Source: DALYJJ01 sp031969915 (GTDB lineage Bacteria; Acidobacteriota; Terriglobia; Bryobacterales; Bryobacteraceae). Taken from it: a stretch of DNA of 29,600 nucleotides. Below, piece after piece: positions 16,178-23,941 of the stretch; the stretch's first letter is position 1; each line of letters begins with the position of its first letter. The position numbers and the translations under genes were made by a program. The stretch lies in contig DALYJJ010000078.1 in the NCBI GenBank assembly GCA_031969915.1, forward strand, positions 1 to 29,600, given 5' to 3'. Below the pieces are notes generated by a model that did not search any database, was not told where the DNA came from, and saw only the letters and a list, made by a program, of their open reading frames with translations.

Positions 16178-19100
16178 ATGCGCTTTCGATTCGGGTTAGT
16201 CGTTTTCCTATTGTGCGCCGCCACGTGCAGGGCGCAGTCGGTGTTTGGGGAGATACGCGGGTTGGTGACCGATGCCAACGAGGGGTCCATACCGAAGGCC
16301 ACCGTGAAGGCGACGCGCGTTTCGACGGGCGAGATCCGTTCGACCGAGACGGATGACTCGGGCAACTACTCGATCCTCAATCTCGACGCCGGGACCTACG
16401 AAGTGCTGGTGGAAAAGGAGGGCTTCCGGCCGACGCTGTCCAAAGGCGTCGTGTTGCGAGCGCGCGAAGTCACCCGCAACGACGTACGGATGGAGATCGC
16501 ACGCGTTTCGACCGAAGTGAACGTGGTGTCCAACAGCCAGGTGGTGCAGACCGACCAGGCGTCGATCATGGACTCGAAGTCGGGCGTCGAGTTGAACCGG
16601 CTGCCGGTGAATTACCGCGCCGGCGCGACCAACACTTTCTACAACGCAATTTCAGTGGCGCCGGGCGTGCAGCCGGATTCGGGCGGCAGTTTCTCCATCG
16701 GCGGCACCATGCCGTTCATGGCCACGGCGTCGGTGGACGGCGTGTCGAACATCAATGTGCGTTCCAATGGCGTGTTGCGCGAGATGTTTCCAACCGCCGA
16801 CACCGTTGACGAAGTGCGCGTCAGTTCGACGGGCAACAACGCGGAGTTCGCGCAGGCGGGAGACATCACCGTGACCACGCGCTCCGGCTCGAACGACTTC
16901 CACGGATCGGCCTATTGGTACCACCAGAACGGCGCGTTCGACGCACGCGACTTCTTTGCCAGCCGCGCGCCCTTCAAAGTTTCCAACGACTACGGCGGGA
17001 CATTCAGCGGGCCGGTCTTCAAGAATCGCACCTTCTTCTTCGGCGCGTTTGAAGGATTGCGCTACCGCGCACAGCGCATATTGAACGTGACCGTTCCGCC
17101 GCCGAACTACCGCGCCGGTGATTTCTCCAACCTCGCCACCCCACTCCGCGATCCCTTCAATAACAACGCACCCTTTGCCGGCAACCGCATTCCTTCCAGC
17201 CGGATTTCCCCGCAATCCACGGGACTGCTCAGCGGGCTCTACCCGCTGCCGAACCGTCCCAGCGAGAACATCTCCAGCCCGAACTCCCTGCGCCAGGAAC
17301 CGCTGGCGAATGATAACGACCAGTGGGATCTGCGCGTCGACCACAACCTCACCGCTTCCCAGCGCCTCTACGGCCGCATCAGCGTGAAGGACATTTCGCA
17401 GACCACGCCCACCAACCTCGTCGAGACCCAAGGGCAGCGCACGAATTCGCTCGACCCTCTGAACCTGATGATTGCCCACAACTGGATCGTGAATCCGAAC
17501 ATGCTGAACGAACTCCGCTTCGGCTGGGCACGCCAGACCACCCTGTTCACCTTCGGCCCGAGCGGCGCGGCCTTCGATGGCCCCGGCCTGCTGAGAAGCA
17601 TCGGCATGCAGGGGATTCGCTCCGATCCGCCGGCCGGCGCGCAAACGCCGGACGTGCAGATTAACGGCATTCAGGGCACCGGCCAGGGCCGCGAAGGCGC
17701 GACGCGGAGCCGGACCTGGCAGTTCGCCAACAACTTCTCGTGGACCAGGGGACGCCACAACCTGAAGTTCGGCGTGGATGTCCGCCGCCTGAACACGACC
17801 GACATCACGTCGTTCTTCACGGGCGACGACATGGGGACCTACAGTTTCAACGGCCAGTACACCGGCTTCGGCATGGCGGACTTCCTGCTCGGCGTGCCGA
17901 ACGTGACCACCCTGGCCAACACCGGCAGGGACGTCGACGGCCTTACCAACCACATCGGGCTCTACGCGCAGGACGAGTGGCGCGTCAGCAACCGGTTATC
18001 CATCAGCTTTGGCGTCCGTTACGAAATTCACCCCATGTTCGATGACCGCGCCCTCACCACCACGAATTTCGACCGCGCCTTTCCTGGGCCGGGCGCGCGC
18101 GTCGTGCTGGCCAACGAAGAGGCCCGCAAGTTCACCTCTCCGGCCTTCGCCGCGTCCATCGGCAACACGCCAATCGTCCTCGCCAAGGATGTCGGACTGC
18201 CCGAGAGCCTGCGCTACACCGACTACAACAACCTGATGCCCCGCATCGGATTCGCGTGGCGCCCGTTCGGCAACAACAAGACGGTGCTGCGGGGCGGCTA
18301 CGGAATCTACACGGCGACCATCCTCGGCTCGGTGTTCTATACGATCACCGGGATCCACGTGTCGGACACGCGGACGTTCCCGAATCAGTTGGTGAATGGC
18401 GTGCCGGCGCTCTCGTTCCCGCGCCCGTTCGGCACCGGGTTGGGCGCGCTGGGCACACCGGACTTTCGGCGGGGGACGCAATGGGACGGCGCCGATCCCT
18501 ACACGCAGCAGTGGAACCTCACCTTCGAGCGTGAGTTGCCGAAGCAGATCGGTTTCCGCACCACCTATACAGGATCGCGGTCCATCAAGTTGTTCTCCAG
18601 CCCGGATCTCAACCAGGTGCGTGCAAACACCCAGGGTTTCGCCGCCGCGCGCGTCAACCGGCCTTATCCGGTGTGGAACATCGTCTACGTGCGGGACCCC
18701 AACACGGGGGCCTGGTACAACTCGTGGGTGACCGAGGTCAACAAGCGCTATTCGGCCGGGATTTCGTTCCAGACGTCCTATGCGTTTGCGAAGAACCTGT
18801 CCAACGCGACCGGATCGGATGGCACCGGTTTCGCCAGCGAGAACGGCTCAGTTCCCACGGATCGCTTCAACCAGCGGCTGGATTACGGCAATGTGCCGGC
18901 CACTCGCCGCCACCGCTGGATGACCACGTTCGCCTGGGACCTGCCGCTCGGCAGGTTGGCCAAGGGAAGCAGGGCCGCCGACCTTGCACTGGACGGCTGG
19001 CAGTTGTCAGGCATCATGCTCGTGCAGAGCGGACCGTTTGTCACACCGACGACGGGCAACGTCACGGACCCCAGCGGCACCGGCCTGAACACGCGGGCCA

Positions 19101-19507
19101 ACAACAGGCCGGACTGGACCGGAAGCTCCTACGGCAACCTTGCGTCGGATCAGCGCACCGTGAACGCCTGGTGGGACCGCACAGCGTTCGCGATTCCCGG
19201 ACGCGACGCGAACGGCGCCACGCTGCCGAACAACGGGGCGATCGGCCGGTTCGGATTCGCCGCGCCCGGTAGCCTGATCGGGCCCGGGACCAAGACGTTC
19301 TCGCTGAAGTTGCAGAAGCGCTTCGACATCACCGAGCGCGTGTTCGTCCTCCTGGAGGGCTCGGCCGCGAACCTGACCAATACGCCAAACTTCGAAATCC
19401 CCAACCGCAACGTGAGCGTGCCGCAATTCGGCCGTATCACCAGCACCCAGGGCGTGGAGAATGCGGGCGCGCGAAATCTCCAGGTGGGCACGCGTATCAG
19501 CTTCTAG
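16178..19507 (+). CDS. TonB-dependent receptor, Oar-like (receptor 2)
   Basis: An 1109-residue outer-membrane protein. Signal peptide 1-20 (cleavage after CRAQ), carboxypeptidase-regulatory-like domain about 22-105 (EIRGLVTDANEGSIPKATVK), plug about 115-250 (NNAEFAQAGDITVTTRSGSN), then the barrel, ending RISF with the terminal phenylalanine. It is not a close duplicate of receptor 1, since the plug and barrel differ throughout. It lies 107 bases after the MazF gene and stands alone, with no enzyme genes that would hint at a ligand. No clear ribosome binding site precedes the ATG; the start is supported by the signal peptide. Confidence 0.92.
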   Translation: MRFRFGLVVFLLCAATCRAQSVFGEIRGLVTDANEGSIPKATVKATRVSTGEIRSTETDDSGNYSILNLDAGTYEVLVEKEGFRPTLSKGVVLRAREVTRNDVRMEIARVSTEVNVVSNSQVVQTDQASIMDSKSGVELNRLPVNYRAGATNTFYNAISVAPGVQPDSGGSFSIGGTMPFMATASVDGVSNINVRSNGVLREMFPTADTVDEVRVSSTGNNAEFAQAGDITVTTRSGSNDFHGSAYWYHQNGAFDARDFFASRAPFKVSNDYGGTFSGPVFKNRTFFFGAFEGLRYRAQRILNVTVPPPNYRAGDFSNLATPLRDPFNNNAPFAGNRIPSSRISPQSTGLLSGLYPLPNRPSENISSPNSLRQEPLANDNDQWDLRVDHNLTASQRLYGRISVKDISQTTPTNLVETQGQRTNSLDPLNLMIAHNWIVNPNMLNELRFGWARQTTLFTFGPSGAAFDGPGLLRSIGMQGIRSDPPAGAQTPDVQINGIQGTGQGREGATRSRTWQFANNFSWTRGRHNLKFGVDVRRLNTTDITSFFTGDDMGTYSFNGQYTGFGMADFLLGVPNVTTLANTGRDVDGLTNHIGLYAQDEWRVSNRLSISFGVRYEIHPMFDDRALTTTNFDRAFPGPGARVVLANEEARKFTSPAFAASIGNTPIVLAKDVGLPESLRYTDYNNLMPRIGFAWRPFGNNKTVLRGGYGIYTATILGSVFYTITGIHVSDTRTFPNQLVNGVPALSFPRPFGTGLGALGTPDFRRGTQWDGADPYTQQWNLTFERELPKQIGFRTTYTGSRSIKLFSSPDLNQVRANTQGFAAARVNRPYPVWNIVYVRDPNTGAWYNSWVTEVNKRYSAGISFQTSYAFAKNLSNATGSDGTGFASENGSVPTDRFNQRLDYGNVPATRRHRWMTTFAWDLPLGRLAKGSRAADLALDGWQLSGIMLVQSGPFVTPTTGNVTDPSGTGLNTRANNRPDWTGSSYGNLASDQRTVNAWWDRTAFAIPGRDANGATLPNNGAIGRFGFAAPGSLIGPGTKTFSLKLQKRFDITERVFVLLEGSAANLTNTPNFEIPNRNVSVPQFGRITSTQGVENAGARNLQVGTRISF

Positions 19508-19523
19508 CGGCCGGAGTCCGAGA

Positions 19524-20135
19524 TCAACGCGTCAGGCCCAAAGCGTACCGATTGAGGATTCGACCGAGTAATTGGGGATCGTCCACCAGCGATGCGCTCC
19601 CGGCGCTCTGAAGATGAGCTCCGGCACGATCGAAAAGGGCGATACAGAGCGCGGAATGATCGTGTCGAGAGCGATAGGCGATGCCATCTGGCCGGTCCCG
19701 ATGCTTCCAAATCGCACGCGACAACGCCTGCGAGCGCTCGTATGACCTTTCGGCTGCGATCTCCGCCGTGAATCCGATTCGCGCGAGCCCGGCGCCGTGC
19801 AGCGAAACGAGCCTCACTTCGCGCCTCACCGCCAACGTGGCAATGCAGCGCGACGCGAGGTCGGAGATCGTCAGGACCCGTACCGGCGGATTGCGCAGAA
19901 AGGTTTCGGCGAAGCAAGCCTCAATCGTGGTGCCGAGATAGCAAACGCGAAACTCCCCGTTCGGATCGTCGAACCGATTCACGGGCGGGCTGCCCGTCGC
20001 TGGGCCGAACCAGAGCGGCTCCTTGCCCCGAATGTGAATCCGCATCCACCGCGCTCCGGCTCGAACCCGCTCGATGGGGAGCACCTGGGGCAGATCGGGC
20101 ACCCTATCCGCCCTGCTCACCGAACGCAGCAACAA
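19524..20135 (-). CDS. RES domain toxin (NAD+-degrading type)
   Basis: A protein of about 190-203 residues with the RES pattern: WMRIHIRGKEPLWFGP near 30-45, RFDDPNGEFRVCYLGTT near 54-70, an AETFLR segment, and DGIAYRSRHDHSALCIALFD near 147-166. RES proteins of RES-Xre pairs degrade NAD+. The gene before it encodes the antitoxin and overlaps it by 32 bases if the TTG at 20135 is used. GTG codons at 20120 and 20102 are alternatives, the last just after the antitoxin stop. The conserved domain begins after all three, so function is unaffected. Confidence 0.87.
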   Translation of the reverse strand: MLLRSVSRADRVPDLPQVLPIERVRAGARWMRIHIRGKEPLWFGPATGSPPVNRFDDPNGEFRVCYLGTTIEACFAETFLRNPPVRVLTISDLASRCIATLAVRREVRLVSLHGAGLARIGFTAEIAAERSYERSQALSRAIWKHRDRPDGIAYRSRHDHSALCIALFDRAGAHLQSAGSASLVDDPQLLGRILNRYALGLTR

Positions 20136-20757
20136 CCGCCGCAGCCTTCTCTGCCTCCCCGGCGCGCAACGCTGCGAGCACGCTCTTCCCGCCGAGTGCG
20201 GGAGATGACGCCAGCAACAGCGACAATCTCGTCCACGGTCCTTCCACCTTGAAGGCTGCGAGCAAATTCTCGAACCCGGGAATTACGCCGTCGGGGGTCA
20301 ACTGACAGGCGGGGTACAGGTAGTCGCCGGAGCCGGTGGGCACCGCCAGCAGCGTTCCCCGGCTGCGGCGCTTGTCCACCGCTTGGCGCGAGATGCCGAG
20401 CGCCTCCCCAACCTGAGCGGCGCTCAGACCCCCGCCGGCTTCCTGCAGGAGATCCTGCTTTGCGACCGCTCCGCGGGCCAGTGATTCGGCCAAAGGATCC
20501 ACACGGGAGAGATCGAGGCCCATCGGCGCCAGGTCCGACAGCAGAGTCGCGACCCCACCCACATCGCTGGGCGATGCGAGCGCGGCATCCAGAGCTTCCG
20601 CCGGCGCCGCCGCACTCAGCCGTTCCAGCATCTGCACCGATCTGCGCAGAAACGTCCGCACCAGAGCCTGGCGGGCAGTCTCGACCGTTGGGCGCTGGCT
20701 GCTCTGGGTCCGCGGAGACTGGCCCGATATCCGTCCGGATTTCATCTTGCGCGCCAT
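20104..20757 (-). CDS. HTH antitoxin of the RES toxin pair
   Basis: A 217-residue protein with a basic N-terminus, a central helix-turn-helix (LSAAQVGEALGISRQAVDKRR near 125-145), and a C-terminal domain with EGPWTRLSLLLASSPALGGK followed by a GEAEKAAAVV helix. That C-terminal domain resembles the Xre/MbcA/ParS toxin-binding domain. The pairing with the downstream RES gene supports an antitoxin role; it would repress its own operon and block the NAD+ site of RES. It is longer at the N-terminus than compact Xre antitoxins. Confidence 0.8.
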   Translation of the reverse strand: MARKMKSGRISGQSPRTQSSQRPTVETARQALVRTFLRRSVQMLERLSAAAPAEALDAALASPSDVGGVATLLSDLAPMGLDLSRVDPLAESLARGAVAKQDLLQEAGGGLSAAQVGEALGISRQAVDKRRSRGTLLAVPTGSGDYLYPACQLTPDGVIPGFENLLAAFKVEGPWTRLSLLLASSPALGGKSVLAALRAGEAEKAAAVVAAFGEQGG

Positions 20758-20792
20758 GGTGGACCCTCTGCTCGGTTTACGATGTCACTCTA

Positions 20793-20947
20793 TCACCAGT
20801 CTATGGACGTAAGCAACCAATAGGGTCTCTGACGTCTCTGACCGAGATCAATCTCGTCCAGCCCCTGTTTCACGGCGCCGCGCAGCCATTTCAGTTTGGC
20901 CTGCTCTTCCCGTTCTTTCCGTAAGATCAGGACTTCACGACCTGGGC
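20793..20947 (-). pseudogene. ParD-like antitoxin remnant
   Basis: Reading the minus strand just after the tetR stop gives a fragment with REVLILRKEREEQAKLKW followed by LRGAVKQGLDEID (about 20841-20942). It resembles the C-terminal half of ParD/CopG antitoxins (usual form: REALRLL..RE...KLEWLR.A...G). There is no start codon or ribbon-helix-helix part. The resemblance stops at a perfect 9-base tandem repeat (20825-20842), and the frame ends at 20793. No ParE toxin is present. The call rests on pattern memory over some 34 residues. Confidence 0.5.
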
Positions 20948-21547
20948 TCAGATCGTCCTCCGCACAAGGTGAGGTCGCAAGACCGCATCTAGGTTCTTAC
21001 GAATCCACGCGGCGGCCGGTCCTTCCCGAAAGCAGGCCCAAGACATCAGAGAACCGCCAATCACCGCCTCAATGATTCGAGCCAGACTTCGCGGGTCCGC
21101 GTCTTTCTTGAGTTCGCCTGTCTCGACCGCGGATCGGAGGAGCGATTCGATTTCCCGGCGGGTTGCTCGCGCGTTGGCCAGCAGGTGCGCTCGAAACGCC
21201 TCGTCCGTCAGATCGATTTGCAGGTAGGCCAAATTACGGGCCAGCGAGTCGGGCGTTGTCGCGAGGCCGGCCATACACGCCGCGTACGCACGCAACGTCG
21301 GAAGCGGCTTGCGATGGGCGGCCCTCAACCCTGCAAACAGGGCCGGGGCGCTCCCCGCGAAGCGCTCCGCCAGCGTAAGCAGCAATGCCCGCTTACTTCC
21401 GAATCGCTGCACCAGCAAACCCGGTGTGACGCCAGCCTCGCCAGCGATGTCCGCCAGCGTGAGTTCATGCGGCCCGTGCCGCGTCATCGCACGTTGCGCG
21501 GCGTCCAAGACCTCGTCGTCGCTGACCTTCCGGCGGCGTGTGTTCAT
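20948..21547 (-). CDS. TetR family transcriptional repressor
   Basis: A 199-residue protein with the TetR N-terminal helix-turn-helix: VLDAAQRAMTRHGPHELTLA near 13-32, IAGEAGVTPGLLVQRFGSK near 34-52. An all-helical ligand-binding C-terminus follows. It is transcribed away from a dihydrofolate-reductase-family gene, and the 76 bases between them hold two perfect palindromes (21566-21581 and 21591-21606), so it most likely controls both promoters. The target gene is frameshifted, leaving the repressor perhaps with only itself to control. Ligand unknown. Confidence 0.92.
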   Translation of the reverse strand: MNTRRRKVSDDEVLDAAQRAMTRHGPHELTLADIAGEAGVTPGLLVQRFGSKRALLLTLAERFAGSAPALFAGLRAAHRKPLPTLRAYAACMAGLATTPDSLARNLAYLQIDLTDEAFRAHLLANARATRREIESLLRSAVETGELKKDADPRSLARIIEAVIGGSLMSWACFREGPAAAWIRKNLDAVLRPHLVRRTI

Positions 21548-21565
21548 GAGCCTCTTGACATTCTA

Positions 21566-21606
21566 CTAAACAGCCGTTTAGGCTTAATGTCTAAACGAAC
21601 GTTTAG
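21566..21606. promoter_or_regulatory. Twin palindromic TetR operators
   Basis: Two inverted repeats with the same arms: CTAAAC-N4-GTTTAG at 21566-21581 and CTAAACG-N2-CGTTTAG at 21591-21606, centres 25 bp apart. They fill the divergent region between tetR and the reductase-family gene, and the second ends two bases before the AAGGAGG ribosome binding site region (21609-21615). Dyads of this size are typical of TetR family binding sites. Confidence 0.75.
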
Positions 21607-21623
21607 CCAAGGAGGCCCCCATA

Positions 21624-22147
21624 ATGCGCCAGGTAATCTACGGCGGTGCCGTGAGCCTTGATGATACATTGCCGGACCCAATGGCGAATACGACTGGATC
21701 GTCATGGATCCGGACATCGACTTCGTTGAAATGAATGCCCGGTTTGACACCTTCCTCATTGGCCGCAAGACCTTTGAAGCCATGCGGCGGATGGGGACCG
21801 GCAGCCAGCCCGCCCCCGGCATTCGGCACATCGTGTTCTCGCGGACGTTAAGGCCGAGCGACTTTCCCGAATTCACCATCAGCGCCGACGCCGAGCGCGT
21901 AGTCGCGGAACTTCGCGCGGAGCCGGGAAAAGACATCGCCCTCTTCGGAGGCGGCGAGTTATTCAGGAGCCTTCTGGCGGCAGGGCTGGTCAGCGGAGTT
22001 AGCGTCGCCGTGATACCGGTTTTGTTGGGTGGCGGAATACCCTTGCTCCCCTCTCCAGCCATTCGCGCGACGCTCACGCTCCGAAAGCAACGGGTGTACG
22101 AAAAGACCGGTATCGTATCGCTCGAATACGACATCGGCCAGCCCTGA
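21624..22147 (+). pseudogene. Dihydrofolate reductase family (RibD C-terminal) protein, frameshifted
   Basis: The ATG at 21624 follows AAGGAGG by eight bases and begins MRQVIYGGAVSLD, the usual N-terminus. At about 21662-21664 one base is missing: the text reads GATGATAC where the family pattern SLDGYIAGPNG would need GATGGATAC. Beyond this the correct frame continues (YIAGPNGEYDWIVMDPD, then TFLIGRKTFEAM, LFGGGELFRSLL and VIPVLLGGGIPL) to the stop at 22147. In the original frame translation stops near 21733. Restored, the protein would be about 174 residues. Such proteins are NADPH-dependent reductases of varied or unknown substrate. A sequencing error would give the same picture. Confidence 0.85.
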
Positions 22148-22175
22148 AGGTCCCCCGGCAGATGACGTCGAGCGC

Positions 22176-22225
22176 AAGGAACTACTCGGCGATGAGCGCC
22201 GGAATGTCCACCAGCGACGCTTCCA
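22176..22225. repeat. 50-bp direct repeat, copy 1 (remnant of a gene's 3' end)
   Basis: This stretch is identical in 49 of 50 positions to 25388-25437 in the same orientation; the 44 bases from 22182 are a perfect match. In copy 2 the sequence encodes the last 14 codons (EASLVDIPALIAE and one before) and stop of the 25394-26008 gene. Here only that 3' end exists, with no gene body, though weak similarity continues for about 16 bases to the right. Confidence 0.9.
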
Positions 22226-22239
22226 TGACACAACCGCAG

Positions 22240-22256
22240 GTAAGACGATATCTTAC
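22240..22256. promoter_or_regulatory. Inverted repeat just before vapB, putative operator
   Basis: GTAAGA-N5-TCTTAC, a perfect 6-base-arm dyad ending four bases before the vapB ATG at 22261. VapBC complexes commonly bind dyads at their own promoter or translation start. No Shine-Dalgarno lies between the dyad and the ATG, so the mRNA might be leaderless or the dyad might also act in RNA. Confidence 0.5.
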
Positions 22257-22260
22257 ACTC

Positions 22261-22491
22261 ATGAAGACTACCGTCTCCTCCAAGGGCCAGATCGTCTTGC
22301 CGGCAGCGTTCCGGCAACTGGACGGGGTCGAAGCGGGACAGGAGTTCGACGTTGAGCGTCTCGATCGGGGGGACTATCGCCTCATCCGCCGCGAGGCTCC
22401 GAAGAGCGCGGGCGTCGTCGACTGGCTGTGCGCCTGTCCGCAGAAGGACTTCTTCGTGCCCATTGACTCTGAGTCGACGGATGCGCTGTGA
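22261..22491 (+). CDS. vapB: VapB/AbrB-type antitoxin
   Basis: A 76-residue protein beginning MKTTVSSKGQIVLPAAFRQL, the classic AbrB/MazE/SpoVT DNA-binding hairpin, with a short acidic tail for toxin binding. The frame is open from 22162, but the ATG at 22261 starts the fold exactly. Its stop overlaps the vapC start by four bases (GTGA). It lies 36 bases from the 50-bp repeat, inside the 3.2-kb bracketed segment. Confidence 0.88.
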   Translation: MKTTVSSKGQIVLPAAFRQLDGVEAGQEFDVERLDRGDYRLIRREAPKSAGVVDWLCACPQKDFFVPIDSESTDAL

Positions 22492-22898
22492 AATACCTGG
22501 TCGACGCCAGTGTTCTGAGTGAACCGCCGAAACCGGCGCCCGATCCGCGAGTTGTGGAGTGGCTTCGAGCAAGTGAGCGGGACATCGTGGTCGATCCCGT
22601 GATTCTGGGCGAACTGCGATTCGGAATTCTCATCCTTTCCAAGAGAAGGAAGCTGGTCTCTCTGGAACGCTGGTTTGACGCGGGCGTGGGGCGTGTCCAA
22701 TGTTTGCCCTGGGACGCGGACACGGGCCTGGAATGGGCGGACCTGCTGGCGCGTCTTCGCACCAGCGGGAAAGCGATGCCGATTAAGGGTAGCCTCATCG
22801 CAGCGACGGCAATCGTCCATGGTCTGGCAGTCGCCACGCGAAACCGTTCTGATTTCGCGAACGCCGGCGTGCGCATCGTCGATCCGTTCGTTGGTTGA
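22488..22898 (+). CDS. vapC: VapC-type PIN toxin with a missing catalytic aspartate
   Basis: A 136-residue PIN-domain protein. Asp6 (MKYLVDAS), Glu42 (GELRFG) and Asp122 (ATRNRSDF) are in place. In the motif that normally reads PIKDSLIAATA, residue 101 is glycine (codon GGT at 22788-22790), one transition away from an aspartate codon. VapC ribonucleases need the acidic cluster to hold magnesium, so this copy is predicted to be weakened or dead. Length and the rest of the fold are complete. The GTG start overlaps vapB by four bases. Confidence 0.88.
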   Translation: MKYLVDASVLSEPPKPAPDPRVVEWLRASERDIVVDPVILGELRFGILILSKRRKLVSLERWFDAGVGRVQCLPWDADTGLEWADLLARLRTSGKAMPIKGSLIAATAIVHGLAVATRNRSDFANAGVRIVDPFVG

Positions 22899-22931
22899 GG
22901 CCTCCAGACTCAACTGCACGCCGGTAGCCAT

Positions 22932-23060
22932 CACGCCGGCGTGCTCCCCAATTGGATACTGCTTGAGATTGGCGATGCCCTTGTCGAGCGTGAATAGAAT
23001 CCGATTCTCAGCAGTCACAACCTTCATGAGCACAGGATCCTTGGCGCCGGAGAGTTCGCG
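22932..23060 (-). pseudogene. DUF5615 toxin remnant, central/3' part
   Basis: Read on the minus strand, this gives RELSGAKDPVLMKVV, then ENRILFTLDKGIANL and YPIGEHAGV. That is the central and C-terminal part of a DUF5615 PIN-like toxin, including the LFTLDKG acidic motif. The N-terminal part is absent, and after HAGV the family sequence stops near the end of vapC. The complementary N-terminal part lies colinear at 24965-25105, and both share a 24-base stretch (23033-23056 and 24991-25014, one mismatch). Confidence 0.8.
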
Positions 23061-23084
23061 TCTTTCAGGACGTCTTTCAGGACG
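23061..23084. repeat. Perfect 12-base tandem duplication
   Basis: Two adjacent copies of TCTTTCAGGACG (23061-23072, 23073-23084). They begin exactly where the resemblance of the toxin remnant to DUF5615 ends, so they may mark a junction scar. Confidence 0.8.
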
Positions 23085-23118
23085 CACCATAGCAATCATT
23101 GTAAAATCGGCATTGGTG

Positions 23119-23817
23119 ATGCGCGAAACGGCTGCAACGCGCCAAGCACTCCCTGTCCACAAGGTCACGCACGGGCTGCTTCGTACCTTTCTGCGTTTGG
23201 TTCCGGTTTTGATCGCGGCCTTCGGAGCCGGCGCGGCGCAAGCCAGCTCGGGCTCAGTGCTCGCTTGCTCACTCTTCGACTCCTCCCAAAGCCTATGGGC
23301 TGCCGCCGATTTTGACGGCGACAAGTCCGTAGACCTTGCGCGCGTGCGTGTCAAACACGCTGGAGACAGCGTCCTGGCCTCCGGGGTTGACCTCTTCGCA
23401 TTCTGCAAGAACTCAGTTCCGCCCATCTTCGGCTCGTTTCCGCAAGTCGGGCTGGTTCTCAGCGCACGAGATATCGATGCGGACCACGATCAAGACCTGG
23501 TGCTGCGGGACGTATTCGCCGGTGAGGCGCTCGGTGTTTGGCTTAACGATGGAACGGGCCGGTTCTCTGAAACAGAACCGGCTGACTACCCCGGCGCCGG
23601 CGACGATCCGCCAGGTGTTAGGAACCGCGCTACACCGCTTCATCGACCTGACGTCTCCTCCCCCTCCTCGAAGACCTACGCCTCGCTCACACCGACCGTT
23701 GGTCCTGCCCGGTTCGCGCCCAGTTCTCGACGTCGTGCTGTCGAGATTCGGGCACATGTCACCCGTGGCTGGCAAGACGTACGCCAAAGCCGCGGGCCTC
23801 CTCTTCTCTCCTGCTGA
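23119..23817 (+). CDS. Secreted protein with VCBS/FG-GAP-like calcium-loop repeats
   Basis: The frame is open from 22675, but the ATG at 23119 gives a sensible secreted protein of 232 residues with a hydrophobic signal region (about 20-43, ending AAQASS). The mature part has repeats with aspartate-rich loops, AADFDGDKSVDL near 60-71 and ARDIDADHDQDLVLRD near 110-125, and a WLNDGTGRFSE motif, as in VCBS/FG-GAP proteins. After about residue 165 the sequence becomes proline/arginine-rich and less protein-like, so the C-terminus may be altered or frameshifted. No enzyme motif was recognised. It precedes an outer-membrane protein gene on the same strand. Confidence 0.65.
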   Translation: MRETAATRQALPVHKVTHGLLRTFLRLVPVLIAAFGAGAAQASSGSVLACSLFDSSQSLWAAADFDGDKSVDLARVRVKHAGDSVLASGVDLFAFCKNSVPPIFGSFPQVGLVLSARDIDADHDQDLVLRDVFAGEALGVWLNDGTGRFSETEPADYPGAGDDPPGVRNRATPLHRPDVSSPSSKTYASLTPTVGPARFAPSSRRRAVEIRAHVTRGWQDVRQSRGPPLLSC

Positions 23818-23941
23818 CACTTTGTCCACCTTCTCTTTGAGAGCTTGAAGGCGCCTGACTGACGGGCTGCTGGCCCGCCTGTCCGCGTCCTTCTGTCAAT
23901 CGAAGCGTGTTCTTTCACCTCAACTGGAAAGGAAAATCGCA

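Noticed and set aside
23868..23895. Hairpin after the VCBS-like gene, considered as a terminator
   Set aside because: One mismatch in the stem and no following T-run; not distinguishable from chance in GC-rich DNA.
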